Shown here: one piece after another, positions 1-8,300 of the stretch | Position numbering within the stretch: position 1 is the stretch's first letter | Layout: each line of letters starts with the position of its first letter | NCBI GenBank assembly: GCA_002440145.1 | Contig: DJRS01000146.1 | Coordinates: forward strand, 1-24,312 | Length of the DNA: 24,312 nucleotides | DNA from: Verrucomicrobia bacterium UBA6354 | GTDB lineage: Bacteria > Verrucomicrobiota > Kiritimatiellia > RFP12 > UBA1067 | Reading direction: 5' to 3' | Translations under genes and position numbers: made by a program | Notes under the pieces: generated by a model | Told to the model about the DNA's origin: nothing | The model's input: the letters and a program-made list of their open reading frames with translations, nothing else | The model's database searches: none

Positions 1-53
1 CCATGAGAAAAGATTCTCGTGCCCATGAGAAAAAATTCCCCTGGGCACGAGAA
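1..53. repeat. Left-edge direct repeat plus 12-bp inverted repeat
   Basis: Positions 14-25 (TTCTCGTGCCCA) and 42-53 (TGGGCACGAGAA) are a perfect 12-bp inverted repeat around a 16-nt loop. In addition 1-15 and 23-37 are direct copies differing at one base (CCATGAGAAAAGATT against CCATGAGAAAAAATT), so a roughly 22-bp unit is tandemly duplicated. On the minus strand the hairpin is followed by TCTTTTCTC, so it could act as a second terminator or be a REP-like element. It may continue beyond the left edge. Confidence 0.6.
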
Positions 54-128
54 CGGATCGCTCCCAGACGGGAAATTGCCCGTTAGTTTGCGTTTTCGGT
101 TGAAATACATCATGAAATAGGCAGATAT

Positions 129-154
129 CCCCTAAAAACCCGGGGCACCCCGGG
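129..154 (-). terminator. Rho-independent terminator after uvrA
   Basis: Read on the minus strand, 154-139 is the palindromic hairpin CCCGGGG-TG-CCCCGGG (in practice a 6-bp stem with a 4-nt loop), followed directly by TTTTTAGGGG (138-129). It lies about 140 nt beyond the uvrA stop and fits a terminator for uvrA. On the plus strand GGGGC (142-146) can pair with GCCCC (160-164) ahead of a T-run at 165-169, so the site may be bidirectional. Confidence 0.7.
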
Positions 155-211
155 CGACTGCCCCTTTTTCGCCCGCCGGGAACGCCCGAAACGGGTGTTC
201 AGATGCCTTGA

Positions 212-254
212 AACGGCGATGCCGTTGCGCCGGAACGCCTATACCGTTCCGGCG
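212..254. repeat. Two adjacent hairpins in the uvrA 3' region
   Basis: The arms 228-237 (CGCCGGAACG) and 245-254 (CGTTCCGGCG) pair perfectly over 10 bp around a 7-nt loop. Next to them 212-217 (AACGGC) and 221-226 (GCCGTT) pair over 6 bp around GAT. They lie about 40 nt beyond the uvrA stop in the transcript. Neither is followed by a T-run on the minus strand, so RNA 3'-end protection is as plausible as termination. Confidence 0.5.
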
Positions 255-295
255 AGACGACAGGGAGGTTGCGGACCTTTCCGGCGGGGGCCGTC

Positions 296-3079
296 CTACA
301 GGAAGCGCCCGGTAACGGACCGCGGACAGGCGCGGATCGCCGCGATCGGGCCTTCCGCGACGAGTTCGCCGCCGCCCGAGCCGCCGTTGGGTCCGAGGTC
401 GATGATCCAGTCCGCGCAGCGCATGACGTCCACGTTGTGCTCGATCACGACGATGGTGTTGCCCTGGTCGCGCAGGCGCAACAGGAGGCGCATCAGCTTG
501 GCGACGTCGTCGAAGTGGAGTCCGGTCGTCGGTTCGTCCAGGAGATACAGGGTGCGGCCCGTCGCGCGGCGCGAGAGTTCCGTCGCGAGCTTGATGCGCT
601 GGGCTTCGCCGCCGGAGAGCGTGGTCGCGCTCTGGCCGAGCGCCACGTAGCCGAGGCCGACGTCGACGAGCGTGCCCAGCTTGCGGGCGAGGCTCGGGAC
701 CTTGGCGAAGAATTCGTGCGCCTCGGCGACGGTCATGTCGAGGACGTCGGCGATGTTCTTGCCGCCGTAGGTGACCTCGAGCGTCTCGGCGTTGAAACGC
801 CTTCCGCCGCACTGTTCGCACGTGACGTATGCGTCCGGCAGGAAGCTCATCTCGAGCTTGCGCACGCCGTCGCCGCCGCACGCCTCGCAGCGTCCGCCCT
901 TCACGTTGAAGGAGAAGCGTCCGGCCGTGTAGCCGCGGGCGCGCGCCGCTTCGGTCTGCGCGAAAAGCTCGCGTATTTCGGAGAAGAACCCGACGTAGGT
1001 CGCCGGGTTCGAGCGCGGCGTGCGGCCGATGGGCGACTGGTCGATCTCGATGACCTTGTCGAAGTTTTCCGTGCCGGTCAGCCGGCGGTACGCGCCCGGC
1101 TGCGCCTTCGCGCCGTAGAACTTCTTCATGAGCGCGCGCTTGAGCGTCTCGTCGACGAGCGTGGACTTGCCGGAGCCGGAGACGCCGGTCACCACGGTGA
1201 ACGAGCCGATGGGGATGCGCGCGGTGACGTTCTTGAGGTTGTGCTCGGTGCAGCCGGAAATCGTCAGGAACTTCGGGTTCGGCGGGAGCGGGCGCGGCAC
1301 GCCGGGCGGCACGACCTGGCGGCGCCCGGTCAGATAGTCCGCCGTCAGGCTCTTCGCCTCGAGGAGCCCCGCGTAATCGCCGCAGTACATGAGCCGGCCG
1401 CCCTCGCGCCCGGCGCCGGGACCGAGGTCGACGATGCAGTCCGCCGCCTTCATCATCTCGGCGTCATGCTCGACGACGACGACCGTATTGCCGCGGTCGC
1501 GCAGGCTCTTCAGCGTGCCGATGAGCCGTTCGTTGTCCCGCGGGTGCAGGCCGATGGTGGGTTCGTCGAGGACGTAGAGGACGCCCGTCAGCCCGGAGCC
1601 GATCTGCGTCGCCAGGCGGATGCGCTGCATTTCGCCGCCGGAAAGCGTGGAGGCGGCGCGGTCGAGCGTGAGGTAGTCGAGCCCGACGTCCAGCAGGAAG
1701 GTCAGCCGCCGCGTGATTTCCGTCAGGATCTCGACGATGGGCTTGGGGAAGCGGGGGTTCTCGGCGGCGACGCGCGTGAAGTGGGCGCAGGCGACGTCCA
1801 CCGTCATCGCGAGCACGTCGACAATCGTCTTGTCCGCCACGGTGGCCGCGCGCGATTCGGGGCGCAGGCGCGAGCCGTGGCAGTCGGGGCAGACGCGGTA
1901 GCTCTGGTAGGCTTCGTATTTGGCGCGCGTCTCGTCGTCCTCCGCCTCCTCGAGGCGCTTGGCGAGCGTCGCCAGCACGCCTTCGAAGGGACGGTCCTCG
2001 CGGCGCCAGGGCAGGACGAGATCGTCCTTGAAGCCGTGCATGAGGTCGTGGCGGAACTTCGCGGGCAGGTCCTTGTAGGGCGTCGAGAGGCTCACTTTGT
2101 ACTGCTTGGCGATCTGCTCGAGGAGCGCGTTGTAGTACATGATGGCGTTGTGGCCCGCGCGCCGCCAGGGGTGGATGCACTCGCCCAGCGGGAGCGTCTT
2201 GTCGGGCACGACGAGGTTCTCGTCGAAGTAGTAGATCCGGCCCAGTCCGCCGCACGTCGGGCAGGCGCCGAACGGCGAGTTGAACGAGAAGGACCGGGGC
2301 TTCAGCTCGGGGAAGGAGATGCCGCAGTGCGTGCAGGCGTTGAGTTCCGAACAGGTCTTCGTCTCGCCGCCGACCTGCTCCACCTCGAGGAGACCCTTGC
2401 CTTCGCGGAGCGCGAGTTCGACGGAGTCCGTCAGGCGCGCCCGGTCGCAGGGGAGGACGAGGCGGTCGACGACGATCTCGATCGTGTGGTTGCGCTTCTT
2501 GTCGAGTGCGGGCAGTTCGTCCGTCGGGTGGATCGCTCCGTCTATGCGCACGCGGGCGAAGCCGTTGCGCTTGGCCGCGGCCAGGATGTCGTCGTGGCGG
2601 CCTTTCTTGCCGCGCACGACGGGGGCGTAAAGGATGATCTTGCCGGCCGGGAGCGCCTGGATGGTCTCGACGATCTGCTCCGCCGTCTGGCGTTGGACTT
2701 CGCGTCCGCAGACCGGACAGTGCGGCACGGCGATGGAGCCGTACAGGAGGCGCAGGTAGTCGTGGATTTCCGTGACCGTCGCGACGATCGAGCGCGGATT
2801 GCCCGAGGTCGTGTGCTGTTCGATGGAGATCGCGGGCGAAAGACCCTCGATCTTTTCCACGTCGGGCTTGCGCAGGCGGTCGAGGAACTGCCGCGCGTAG
2901 GCGGAAAGCGACTCGACGTAGCGTCGCTGGCCTTCGGCGTAGAGCGTATCGAAAGCAAGCGAAGATTTGCCGCTTCCCGAGAGTCCCGTGACGACCGTCA
3001 GGGCGTCACGGGGTATCGTCACGTCGACGCCGCGCAGGTTGTGCTCGCGCGCGCCCTTGATAATGATATCACCAGCCAT
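296..3079 (-). CDS. uvrA: UvrABC excinuclease subunit A (UvrA)
   Basis: This is the damage-recognition ATPase of nucleotide excision repair, acting as a cytoplasmic dimer that loads UvrB on damaged DNA. At 927 residues it matches the usual family length of about 940. Visible elements: Walker A GLSGSGKSS near residues 32-40; a zinc module with C249-x2-C252 and C273-x2-C276; first ABC signature LSGGEMQRIRLA with DEPTIGLH; second Walker A GVSGSGKST near 630; second zinc module CEACGG...CEQCGG near 730-755; second signature LSGGEAQRIKLA and DEPTTGLHFDD near 820-850; typical C-terminus TGRFL. I chose the ATG at 3079 because AAGGAG lies 5 nt upstream (3085-3090) and family homology begins with the following MAGDIIIKGA; an in-frame extension to 3124 has no support. 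It follows rho after 117 nt and precedes the terminator at 129-154. Confidence 0.97.
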   Translation of the reverse strand: MAGDIIIKGAREHNLRGVDVTIPRDALTVVTGLSGSGKSSLAFDTLYAEGQRRYVESLSAYARQFLDRLRKPDVEKIEGLSPAISIEQHTTSGNPRSIVATVTEIHDYLRLLYGSIAVPHCPVCGREVQRQTAEQIVETIQALPAGKIILYAPVVRGKKGRHDDILAAAKRNGFARVRIDGAIHPTDELPALDKKRNHTIEIVVDRLVLPCDRARLTDSVELALREGKGLLEVEQVGGETKTCSELNACTHCGISFPELKPRSFSFNSPFGACPTCGGLGRIYYFDENLVVPDKTLPLGECIHPWRRAGHNAIMYYNALLEQIAKQYKVSLSTPYKDLPAKFRHDLMHGFKDDLVLPWRREDRPFEGVLATLAKRLEEAEDDETRAKYEAYQSYRVCPDCHGSRLRPESRAATVADKTIVDVLAMTVDVACAHFTRVAAENPRFPKPIVEILTEITRRLTFLLDVGLDYLTLDRAASTLSGGEMQRIRLATQIGSGLTGVLYVLDEPTIGLHPRDNERLIGTLKSLRDRGNTVVVVEHDAEMMKAADCIVDLGPGAGREGGRLMYCGDYAGLLEAKSLTADYLTGRRQVVPPGVPRPLPPNPKFLTISGCTEHNLKNVTARIPIGSFTVVTGVSGSGKSTLVDETLKRALMKKFYGAKAQPGAYRRLTGTENFDKVIEIDQSPIGRTPRSNPATYVGFFSEIRELFAQTEAARARGYTAGRFSFNVKGGRCEACGGDGVRKLEMSFLPDAYVTCEQCGGRRFNAETLEVTYGGKNIADVLDMTVAEAHEFFAKVPSLARKLGTLVDVGLGYVALGQSATTLSGGEAQRIKLATELSRRATGRTLYLLDEPTTGLHFDDVAKLMRLLLRLRDQGNTIVVIEHNVDVMRCADWIIDLGPNGGSGGGELVAEGPIAAIRACPRSVTGRFL

Positions 3080-3084
3080 AGCCT

Positions 3085-3090
3085 CTCCTT
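3085..3090 (-). promoter_or_regulatory. Shine-Dalgarno site fixing the uvrA start
   Basis: AAGGAG on the minus strand, 5 nt before the ATG at 3079, decides between this start and the longer in-frame alternative at 3124. Confidence 0.75.
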
Positions 3091-3150
3091 GGTCCACGAA
3101 ACGCCGCGGGCCCGTGCCGTACAAAACCAGAAACGATCCGTTCTCTTCTC

Positions 3151-3188
3151 CCGCCCGGGCGGACGGGGCCGGCGGGCGGCCGCCGGCC
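3151..3188 (-). other. GC-rich hairpins between rho and uvrA
   Basis: Just after the rho stop codon, 3167-3175 (GGCCGGCGG) and 3180-3188 (CCGCCGGCC) form a perfect 9-bp stem with a 4-nt loop. Further along the transcript 3151-3162 is the 12-bp palindrome CCGCCCGGGCGG. No T-run follows either (the minus strand continues GAGAAGAGAAC), so intrinsic termination is weak at best. They may stabilise the rho mRNA 3' end or attenuate read-through into uvrA. Confidence 0.45.
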
Positions 3189-3196
3189 GGGCCGCC

Positions 3197-4804
3197 TCAG
3201 CGCTGCAGGTTGCGAAGGTCGAGCGCGAGCAGGAATTCGGGATTGGACTTCGTCTTCTTCAGCGAGTTCAAGACGCTCTTCATCGCGTTCTCGGGGCCGA
3301 CATCCGACAAGACGCGGCGGATGCCCCACGTCTTCTCGCGCTCCATCTCCTCGAGGAGGAGGTCTTCGCGGCGCGTGCCCGACTTGACGATGTCGATCGC
3401 CGGGAAGATGCGCTTGTCCGCGAGGCCGCGGTCCAGGACGAGTTCCATGTTGCCCGTGCCCTTGAACTCTTCGAAAATGACGTCGTCCATGCGCGAGCCC
3501 GTATCCACGAGCGCGGTGGCGATGATCGTCAGCGAACCGCCGTTTTCGATGTTGCGCGCGGCGCCGAAGAAACGCTTCGGGCGATGGAGCGACATCGAGT
3601 CCACGCCGCCCGTGAGCACCTTGCCCGAGTGGGGCTGTATGGTGTTGTAGGCGCGCGCGAGGCGGGTGATGGAGTCCAGCAGGATGATGACGTCCTTGCC
3701 GTTTTCGACCTGGCGCTTCGCCATCTCGATGACCATCTCCGCCACGTTCACGTGATGCTGGGGCTCCTCGTCGAAGGTGGAGGAGAGCACCATCGCCTTC
3801 GTGTTGCGCTGCATGTCGGTCACTTCCTCCGGGCGTTCGTCGATCAGGAGGACGATGAGGATCGCCTCGGGATGGTTCGCCGTGATGGCGTTGGCCATCT
3901 TCTGCAGGAGGACGGTCTTGCCGACGCGCGGGGGCGCCACGATGACGCCGCGCTGGCCGAAACCGACGGGCGTGAACATGTCCACGACGCGCGTGGAGAA
4001 CTCGGTCGGCGCCGTCTCGAGGACGATGCGCCGCGTGGGGAAGGTCGGGGTCAGGTTCTCGAAGTGCACCACGCGCGCGGCGACGCCGGGCTCCTTGCCG
4101 TTCACCGTCAGGACATTGTTCAGGCTGAAGAAACGGTCGCGGTCGCGCGGCGTGCGGATCGGGCCCTCGATCACGTCGCCCATGCGCAAGGCGTGGCGGC
4201 GGATCTGCTGCTGGGTCACGAAGACGTCTTCGGGGAAGGCGAGGAAGTTGTTCTTGGCCGACCGCAGGAAACCGTGCCCTTCACGCATCGTCTCGAGGCA
4301 TCCCGAGGCGATCACCGCGCCGCCGCGCGCCAGATACGCGCGGATCGCGGCAAAGATGAGCTCGTGCTTGCGGTACGAACCGAGCTCTTCGGGATCCGCG
4401 CCCGGCATCATGCGCTCCACGATCACGGGGGCGGGCCAGGTCTGGATGTCCGCGAGGTGGTACTCGGGCAGGTCGGGATTGCGCCGCGGCGTCTCGGACG
4501 CGTCTTCCTCGTCGCTTTCGCCCACTTCGGGCAGGGGCGCGTTCAAAAGCGGGTTCACCGATTCGGCGCCGTTCGCGCCGTGGATGGGGGAATTGTTCGC
4601 TTTCTTGCCGTAGGGCTTCCAGCTCGGCGTGCTGGCCGGCAGGCTCTTCGCCGCCGCACGGGCGAACGTCTTCTTGCGGGCCGGCATCGCACGCTTCGCG
4701 GGCGCCGCCTCGGGCTTGGCCTTGGGCTGCGCCGCGGGCGCGACGGGCTTCCCGTCCGCCGGCGTCTGCCCGGGTTTCGCAAATACGTCTAGTTCATCGC
4801 TCAT
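3197..4804 (-). CDS. rho: Transcription termination factor Rho
   Basis: Rho is the hexameric RNA-dependent ATPase/translocase that ends transcription. The protein has 535 residues against about 419 in E. coli; the excess is a roughly 115-residue Ala/Pro/Lys-rich, probably disordered N-terminus. The helical and cold-shock-like RNA-binding domain follows (GHGFLRS near 176-182, IEGPIR near 212), then the P-loop APPRVGKT at 290-297, Walker B with LLIDERPEEV near 319-327, DSITRLARAYN near 377-387, the secondary RNA-binding Q/R-loop region near 388-415, and the R-loop GTGNME near 449-454. The lysine usual at P-loop position 4 (APPKAGKT in E. coli) is Arg293. The ATG at 4804 overlaps the coaE stop (ATGA), giving translational coupling; the in-frame extension to 4825 lies inside coaE and is not needed. 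Only a weak AGAGAG precedes the start. Confidence 0.96.
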   Translation of the reverse strand: MSDELDVFAKPGQTPADGKPVAPAAQPKAKPEAAPAKRAMPARKKTFARAAAKSLPASTPSWKPYGKKANNSPIHGANGAESVNPLLNAPLPEVGESDEEDASETPRRNPDLPEYHLADIQTWPAPVIVERMMPGADPEELGSYRKHELIFAAIRAYLARGGAVIASGCLETMREGHGFLRSAKNNFLAFPEDVFVTQQQIRRHALRMGDVIEGPIRTPRDRDRFFSLNNVLTVNGKEPGVAARVVHFENLTPTFPTRRIVLETAPTEFSTRVVDMFTPVGFGQRGVIVAPPRVGKTVLLQKMANAITANHPEAILIVLLIDERPEEVTDMQRNTKAMVLSSTFDEEPQHHVNVAEMVIEMAKRQVENGKDVIILLDSITRLARAYNTIQPHSGKVLTGGVDSMSLHRPKRFFGAARNIENGGSLTIIATALVDTGSRMDDVIFEEFKGTGNMELVLDRGLADKRIFPAIDIVKSGTRREDLLLEEMEREKTWGIRRVLSDVGPENAMKSVLNSLKKTKSNPEFLLALDLRNLQR

Positions 4805-5331
4805 TCGATTCTCTCTTTCAGCCACGCGGCAAAACGCGCGGCTTCGTGTTCAAGGTCTTGCGCCGTCCCGTTGTTCGGGATGACGTAATGGGATTTCCGG
4901 GCCTTTTCGGCGACATCCATCTGCGCGGAAAGTCGGGCTTCGGCCTCGGCGCGGGAATATCCGCGCGTATTCACCATCCGCTCGATCTGTTTCGCCCGAT
5001 CGGAGGTGACGCAACATATTATATCATATTCTTTGTCCCATTTGCACTCGAAAAGTAGAGGAATTATCGCCAGGCGCGGCACGCCGGGTTCTGCCGCGGC
5101 CAGAAACGACGCGATCCGCGCCTTGACAAGCGGATGGATTTGCGCTTCAAGGGCGCGGCGGGCGGCGGAGTCGGCGAAGACAAGCGGCGCGAGTCGGCGG
5201 CGTTCTTCCGCCGGGATCAGCTCGTGCACGATATCGTCCGCGTCCAGCGTCTCGATACCCCGCGCGCGCAGATAACGGGAAAGGAGGGATTTGCCGCAGG
5301 CAATCCCTCCCGTAAGACAAAGTTTGGGCAT
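4801..5331 (-). CDS. coaE: Dephospho-CoA kinase, shortened variant
   Basis: CoaE phosphorylates dephospho-CoA on the ribose 3'-hydroxyl, the last step of CoA synthesis, in the cytosol. Seen: P-loop TGGIACGKS near residues 7-15, DADDIVHEL near 30, IHPLV near 67, PLLFECKWDKEYD with the usual PLLFE motif, and the late VIPNNGTAQDL motif. It has 176 residues against about 200-206; from DAD to HPLV it has about 22 fewer residues than the E. coli enzyme, in the CoA-domain helix/turn. The frame is intact, so this is a compact form rather than a frameshift. It starts 4 nt after the secretin stop and overlaps rho. A patch near 5011-5060 is AT-rich (17 of 50 bases G or C). In Pseudomonas coaE also neighbours a type IV pilus gene (pilD), so the pilus context has a precedent. 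Confidence 0.93.
   Translation of the reverse strand: MPKLCLTGGIACGKSLLSRYLRARGIETLDADDIVHELIPAEERRRLAPLVFADSAARRALEAQIHPLVKARIASFLAAAEPGVPRLAIIPLLFECKWDKEYDIICCVTSDRAKQIERMVNTRGYSRAEAEARLSAQMDVAEKARKSHYVIPNNGTAQDLEHEAARFAAWLKERIE
5018..5026 (-). promoter_or_regulatory. Possible extended -10 promoter inside coaE, toward rho
   Basis: The minus strand reads TGATATAAT, an exact TGnTATAAT extended -10 element, in the most AT-rich patch of coaE. The hexamer at -35 spacing (TGCAAA) is poor. If used, it would give rho a leader of about 200 nt within the coaE coding region. This could be chance composition. Confidence 0.25.
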
Positions 5332-5335
5332 CGTC

Positions 5336-8300
5336 TTACTTTGCGGCGGCCGGCGCCGGCTTCACGTTCGCGTTCTTCTCCTCGATCGCGCCGAGCGACA
5401 CTTCGCGACCATGCACGTCCACGAGACGCGTCGTCACGAAGATCAGCAGGTTGCGCTTGCTCGTCTGCTCCGAATGACTGCGGAAGAAGCGGCCGATGAA
5501 CGGAATATCCCCGAGGAACGGCACCTTGTCGTCCATCGCCTTGCGCGCTTCGGTGATGAGACCGCCCATCACGATCGTCGCGCCCGGGTAGACCGACACG
5601 TTCGAGTCGATCGAGCGCACGTGGAAGAACGGCTGTTCCATCGGCGCATCATAGTAGGTGATGTTGTCGGACCCGGACTTGGTCAGGTTATCGAGGGCGG
5701 ACGTCGCCGCGGTCGTTGAGGCATTAAGAATCTGATCTCTCAAGTTTTTGATATCTCCACCCACCTTTTCTATTACCGACGAAAGACCATCCAATATACT
5801 GCCGATGCCGTCAAAACTCTGAAGGGAGCTAGCATTGCCCGTGAACGGAATGCGCATGCCGTAGTTCTTCCAGGTCGGTTCGTCGACGACCTGTGTATTG
5901 AGCTTGAGGTCGATGAGGTTGCCGTCGTCCGTCAGGGTCGGGGTGACGTCGAGGATGACGCCCACTTCGCGCATCGTGAAGCTCTGCGGCTCGACCACCG
6001 CGAGAATCGCGCTCTGCGACGAACCCGAGGAGCCCGAAGAGCCCGAGGAACTCGACTGCAGCTGCACATCGTAGTCGGTCGGGTAGATATATTCCGTCAC
6101 GACCTTGATGACCGCCTCTTCGCCCGGACGCGTCAGCACCTTCGGCGCGGAAAGGAGATCCGTGTCGCTGCGCTGCGCAAGCATGTGGAGAATCATCGAG
6201 AGATCAGCGCTGCCCAGGAAGGCGTTCACCCGCATGAAGCGGTCGTTCGTGGAATTGCTCTGCCCCGAGATGTGGTTGCCTTCCGTCGAAAGATAGCGGT
6301 TCCCGTTCGAGTAGTCCGTGCCGTCACCGAAGGAGTTGATGCCGACATTCCTCTTCCCGGAACTCGGAGCCCACGCCCCTCCCGACGTCCTAGTGTAGCC
6401 GGTAGAAGCGGGTTTTTCGGGGTCCGGTACCGATGGAATGTTTTCCTGAGACCCTTTTACCGTTTCCAAAAGATCTTGTCTTGCATCCCCAGATCCCGAT
6501 GCAGATGTGGAGCTGAACGTGCCCGGATTGATGCCCAAAGCCTTGCCGAGGTGGCGGTTGAGTCCGAGTGCGTAGTCGCCGTTGAGAATCCACTCGAATC
6601 CAAGGGAGTTCAAGTCTTCCTGGCAAACTTCGACGAAACGCGCCTCGATTTCGATGAGCTTCGGGTCGGCGTTCATTTCGGTCAGCGCCTGCTCAAGTTC
6701 CGCCAGGTTCTCGTAGGTGTTCTTGACGCGCAGCTTGCCGATCGTCTTGATGTACATGATGGACGAACCTTCGGGCCACTGCACGCCGAGGAGCGAGAAG
6801 AATTCCTTCCAGTCCTTCTCCTGATTGCCTTCCGATTCCTCATCGCTGGCGCGGGATGATCCGCCGCCGAAGCCGGAAGACTTCATTTCCTTCATGTCGC
6901 TCGACGCACTCGTCATGCGATCCATGAAGGACGAGAGAACCGGATACGAACGGGTCACCATCTCGTCCGTCGAGGCGTTCTTGTGCATGACGATGACGAT
7001 GGAGCCCTGCACCTTGAACTTGTAGCCCACGAGTTCACAGACCTGCTTCAGGGCGTCATAGAAGGAGATGTTGCTCACCGCGATCATCGGGATGACGGGG
7101 ACGCCCGCCTGCCCGGCCGGTTGCGCACTCTCGTCGTCCGATCCGAAGCCGGACGCTTCCTCCGCGGGCTCCTCCGTCGCCGTGGCCTGCAAAGCGTTCG
7201 GCGTCTTCAAGACGAAGTTGAATCCGCGCTGCTCGACGGGAATGTCGGGGCGGTCGTAGTCCTTGGAGGCGGTGCGGAAGAACTCCACCGCGTCGATGAT
7301 CGTCGCCGGCGGCTTGAAGGAGATGGACGGCAGGCGCATTTCCTTCATGCGCTTGATGATGGACTGCTCGACGGAGCGTTCAGCGTCCGCCCCCGTCGGG
7401 GACTTCAGCGTCTGCGCGGCCGAATCGGCTATCTCGCGCGCATCCACCGCATACACGGGGCGCCAGGCCTCGTCCACGTCGGCGATCATGCCCTCGCGCG
7501 TCGCGGCGCGTTCCTGGGCAAGGATTGTGCGGCGCTTTTTCTGGATTGCCTTGCGCACGCGCAGCGCCTCTTGGTTGTAGGGGTCGGCGACGAGCACGAG
7601 TTCGCATTCGTCGAGCGCCTTGTCCAGTTCGCGGGTGGCGAGATATTGGCGCGCGCGCTTGAGATGGCGCAGATTCTTCCCGCGCGCATCCTTGTAGTCC
7701 TTCGCGTTGCGGCGGTGGGAAATCGCCGCGACGTCCACGATTTCCTTTGCAGGGTCGCCTTCCTTGACCCACTGCTCATACTGGCGGCGGGCGCGCGGAT
7801 GGCACAGGTCGATCGCCTTTGCCATCAGTTTGAGCGCACGATCGCGACGTCCCGTGCGATCTTCCTGCATGGCGGCGCGATAGAGACCTTCCGCCACGCC
7901 CTGCTCGCATTCGCGGCGCATGTCCGTCGACCCTGTGCGCCCGTTCAACAGATTCGCCGCATTGCCGTAGTGGCGCACCGCGGCGCGATAGTCCTCGTCC
8001 GACATCGCACGTCGCGCCTCGACGATTTCGCGACGAGCCTGCGCATCGTACGCCTGGCGGCGCAACTTCTCGGTCGCCCGGATGTTCGCCAGAAGTTCCG
8101 CGTCCGGGTTGGCCGGCCGGGCGACGACCGTCAGCTTCGAAACGGACGCCTCGCCTTGCTTCGCTGGCTCGGCCCGCGCAACAGCGGAGGAGTCTCCCGC
8201 ATTGTCCTCGGCGGCCAGTTCGTCCAGGAGATTGAGCGCTTCATTGACCTTCGACGGAGCGGATTCCCGCGCGGCGACCGCAGGCGCGGGTTCCGCAGGC

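Larger units (their letters stand above)
1..295. other. Noncoding segment downstream of uvrA
   Basis: No coding frame here looks real: the short frames are basic, low-complexity and lack homology that I recognise. The segment holds several perfect inverted repeats (14-53, 139-154, 212-226, 228-254), one of which has the T-run of a minus-strand terminator. The stretch 85-128 is noticeably more AT-rich than the rest of the window but I see no clear promoter in it. The gene to the left of the window is unknown. Confidence 0.6.

Noticed and set aside
3080..3124. Longer uvrA start at 3124
   Set aside because: The extension has no ribosome site and lies outside family homology; AAGGAG precedes the ATG at 3079.
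3130..3143. Possible LexA/SOS box upstream of uvrA (GAAACGATCCGTTC)
   Set aside because: Only the outer GAA/TTC bases pair; the inner positions do not fit a known SOS box, and no -35/-10 pair is clear around it.
269..4792. A 1507-codon open frame on the plus strand, antisense to uvrA and rho
   Set aside because: uvrA and rho explain this DNA on the minus strand. In GC-rich genes the rarity of TTA, CTA and TCA codons leaves the antisense frame free of stops. The product is Arg/Ala/Val/Asp-rich with no domain.
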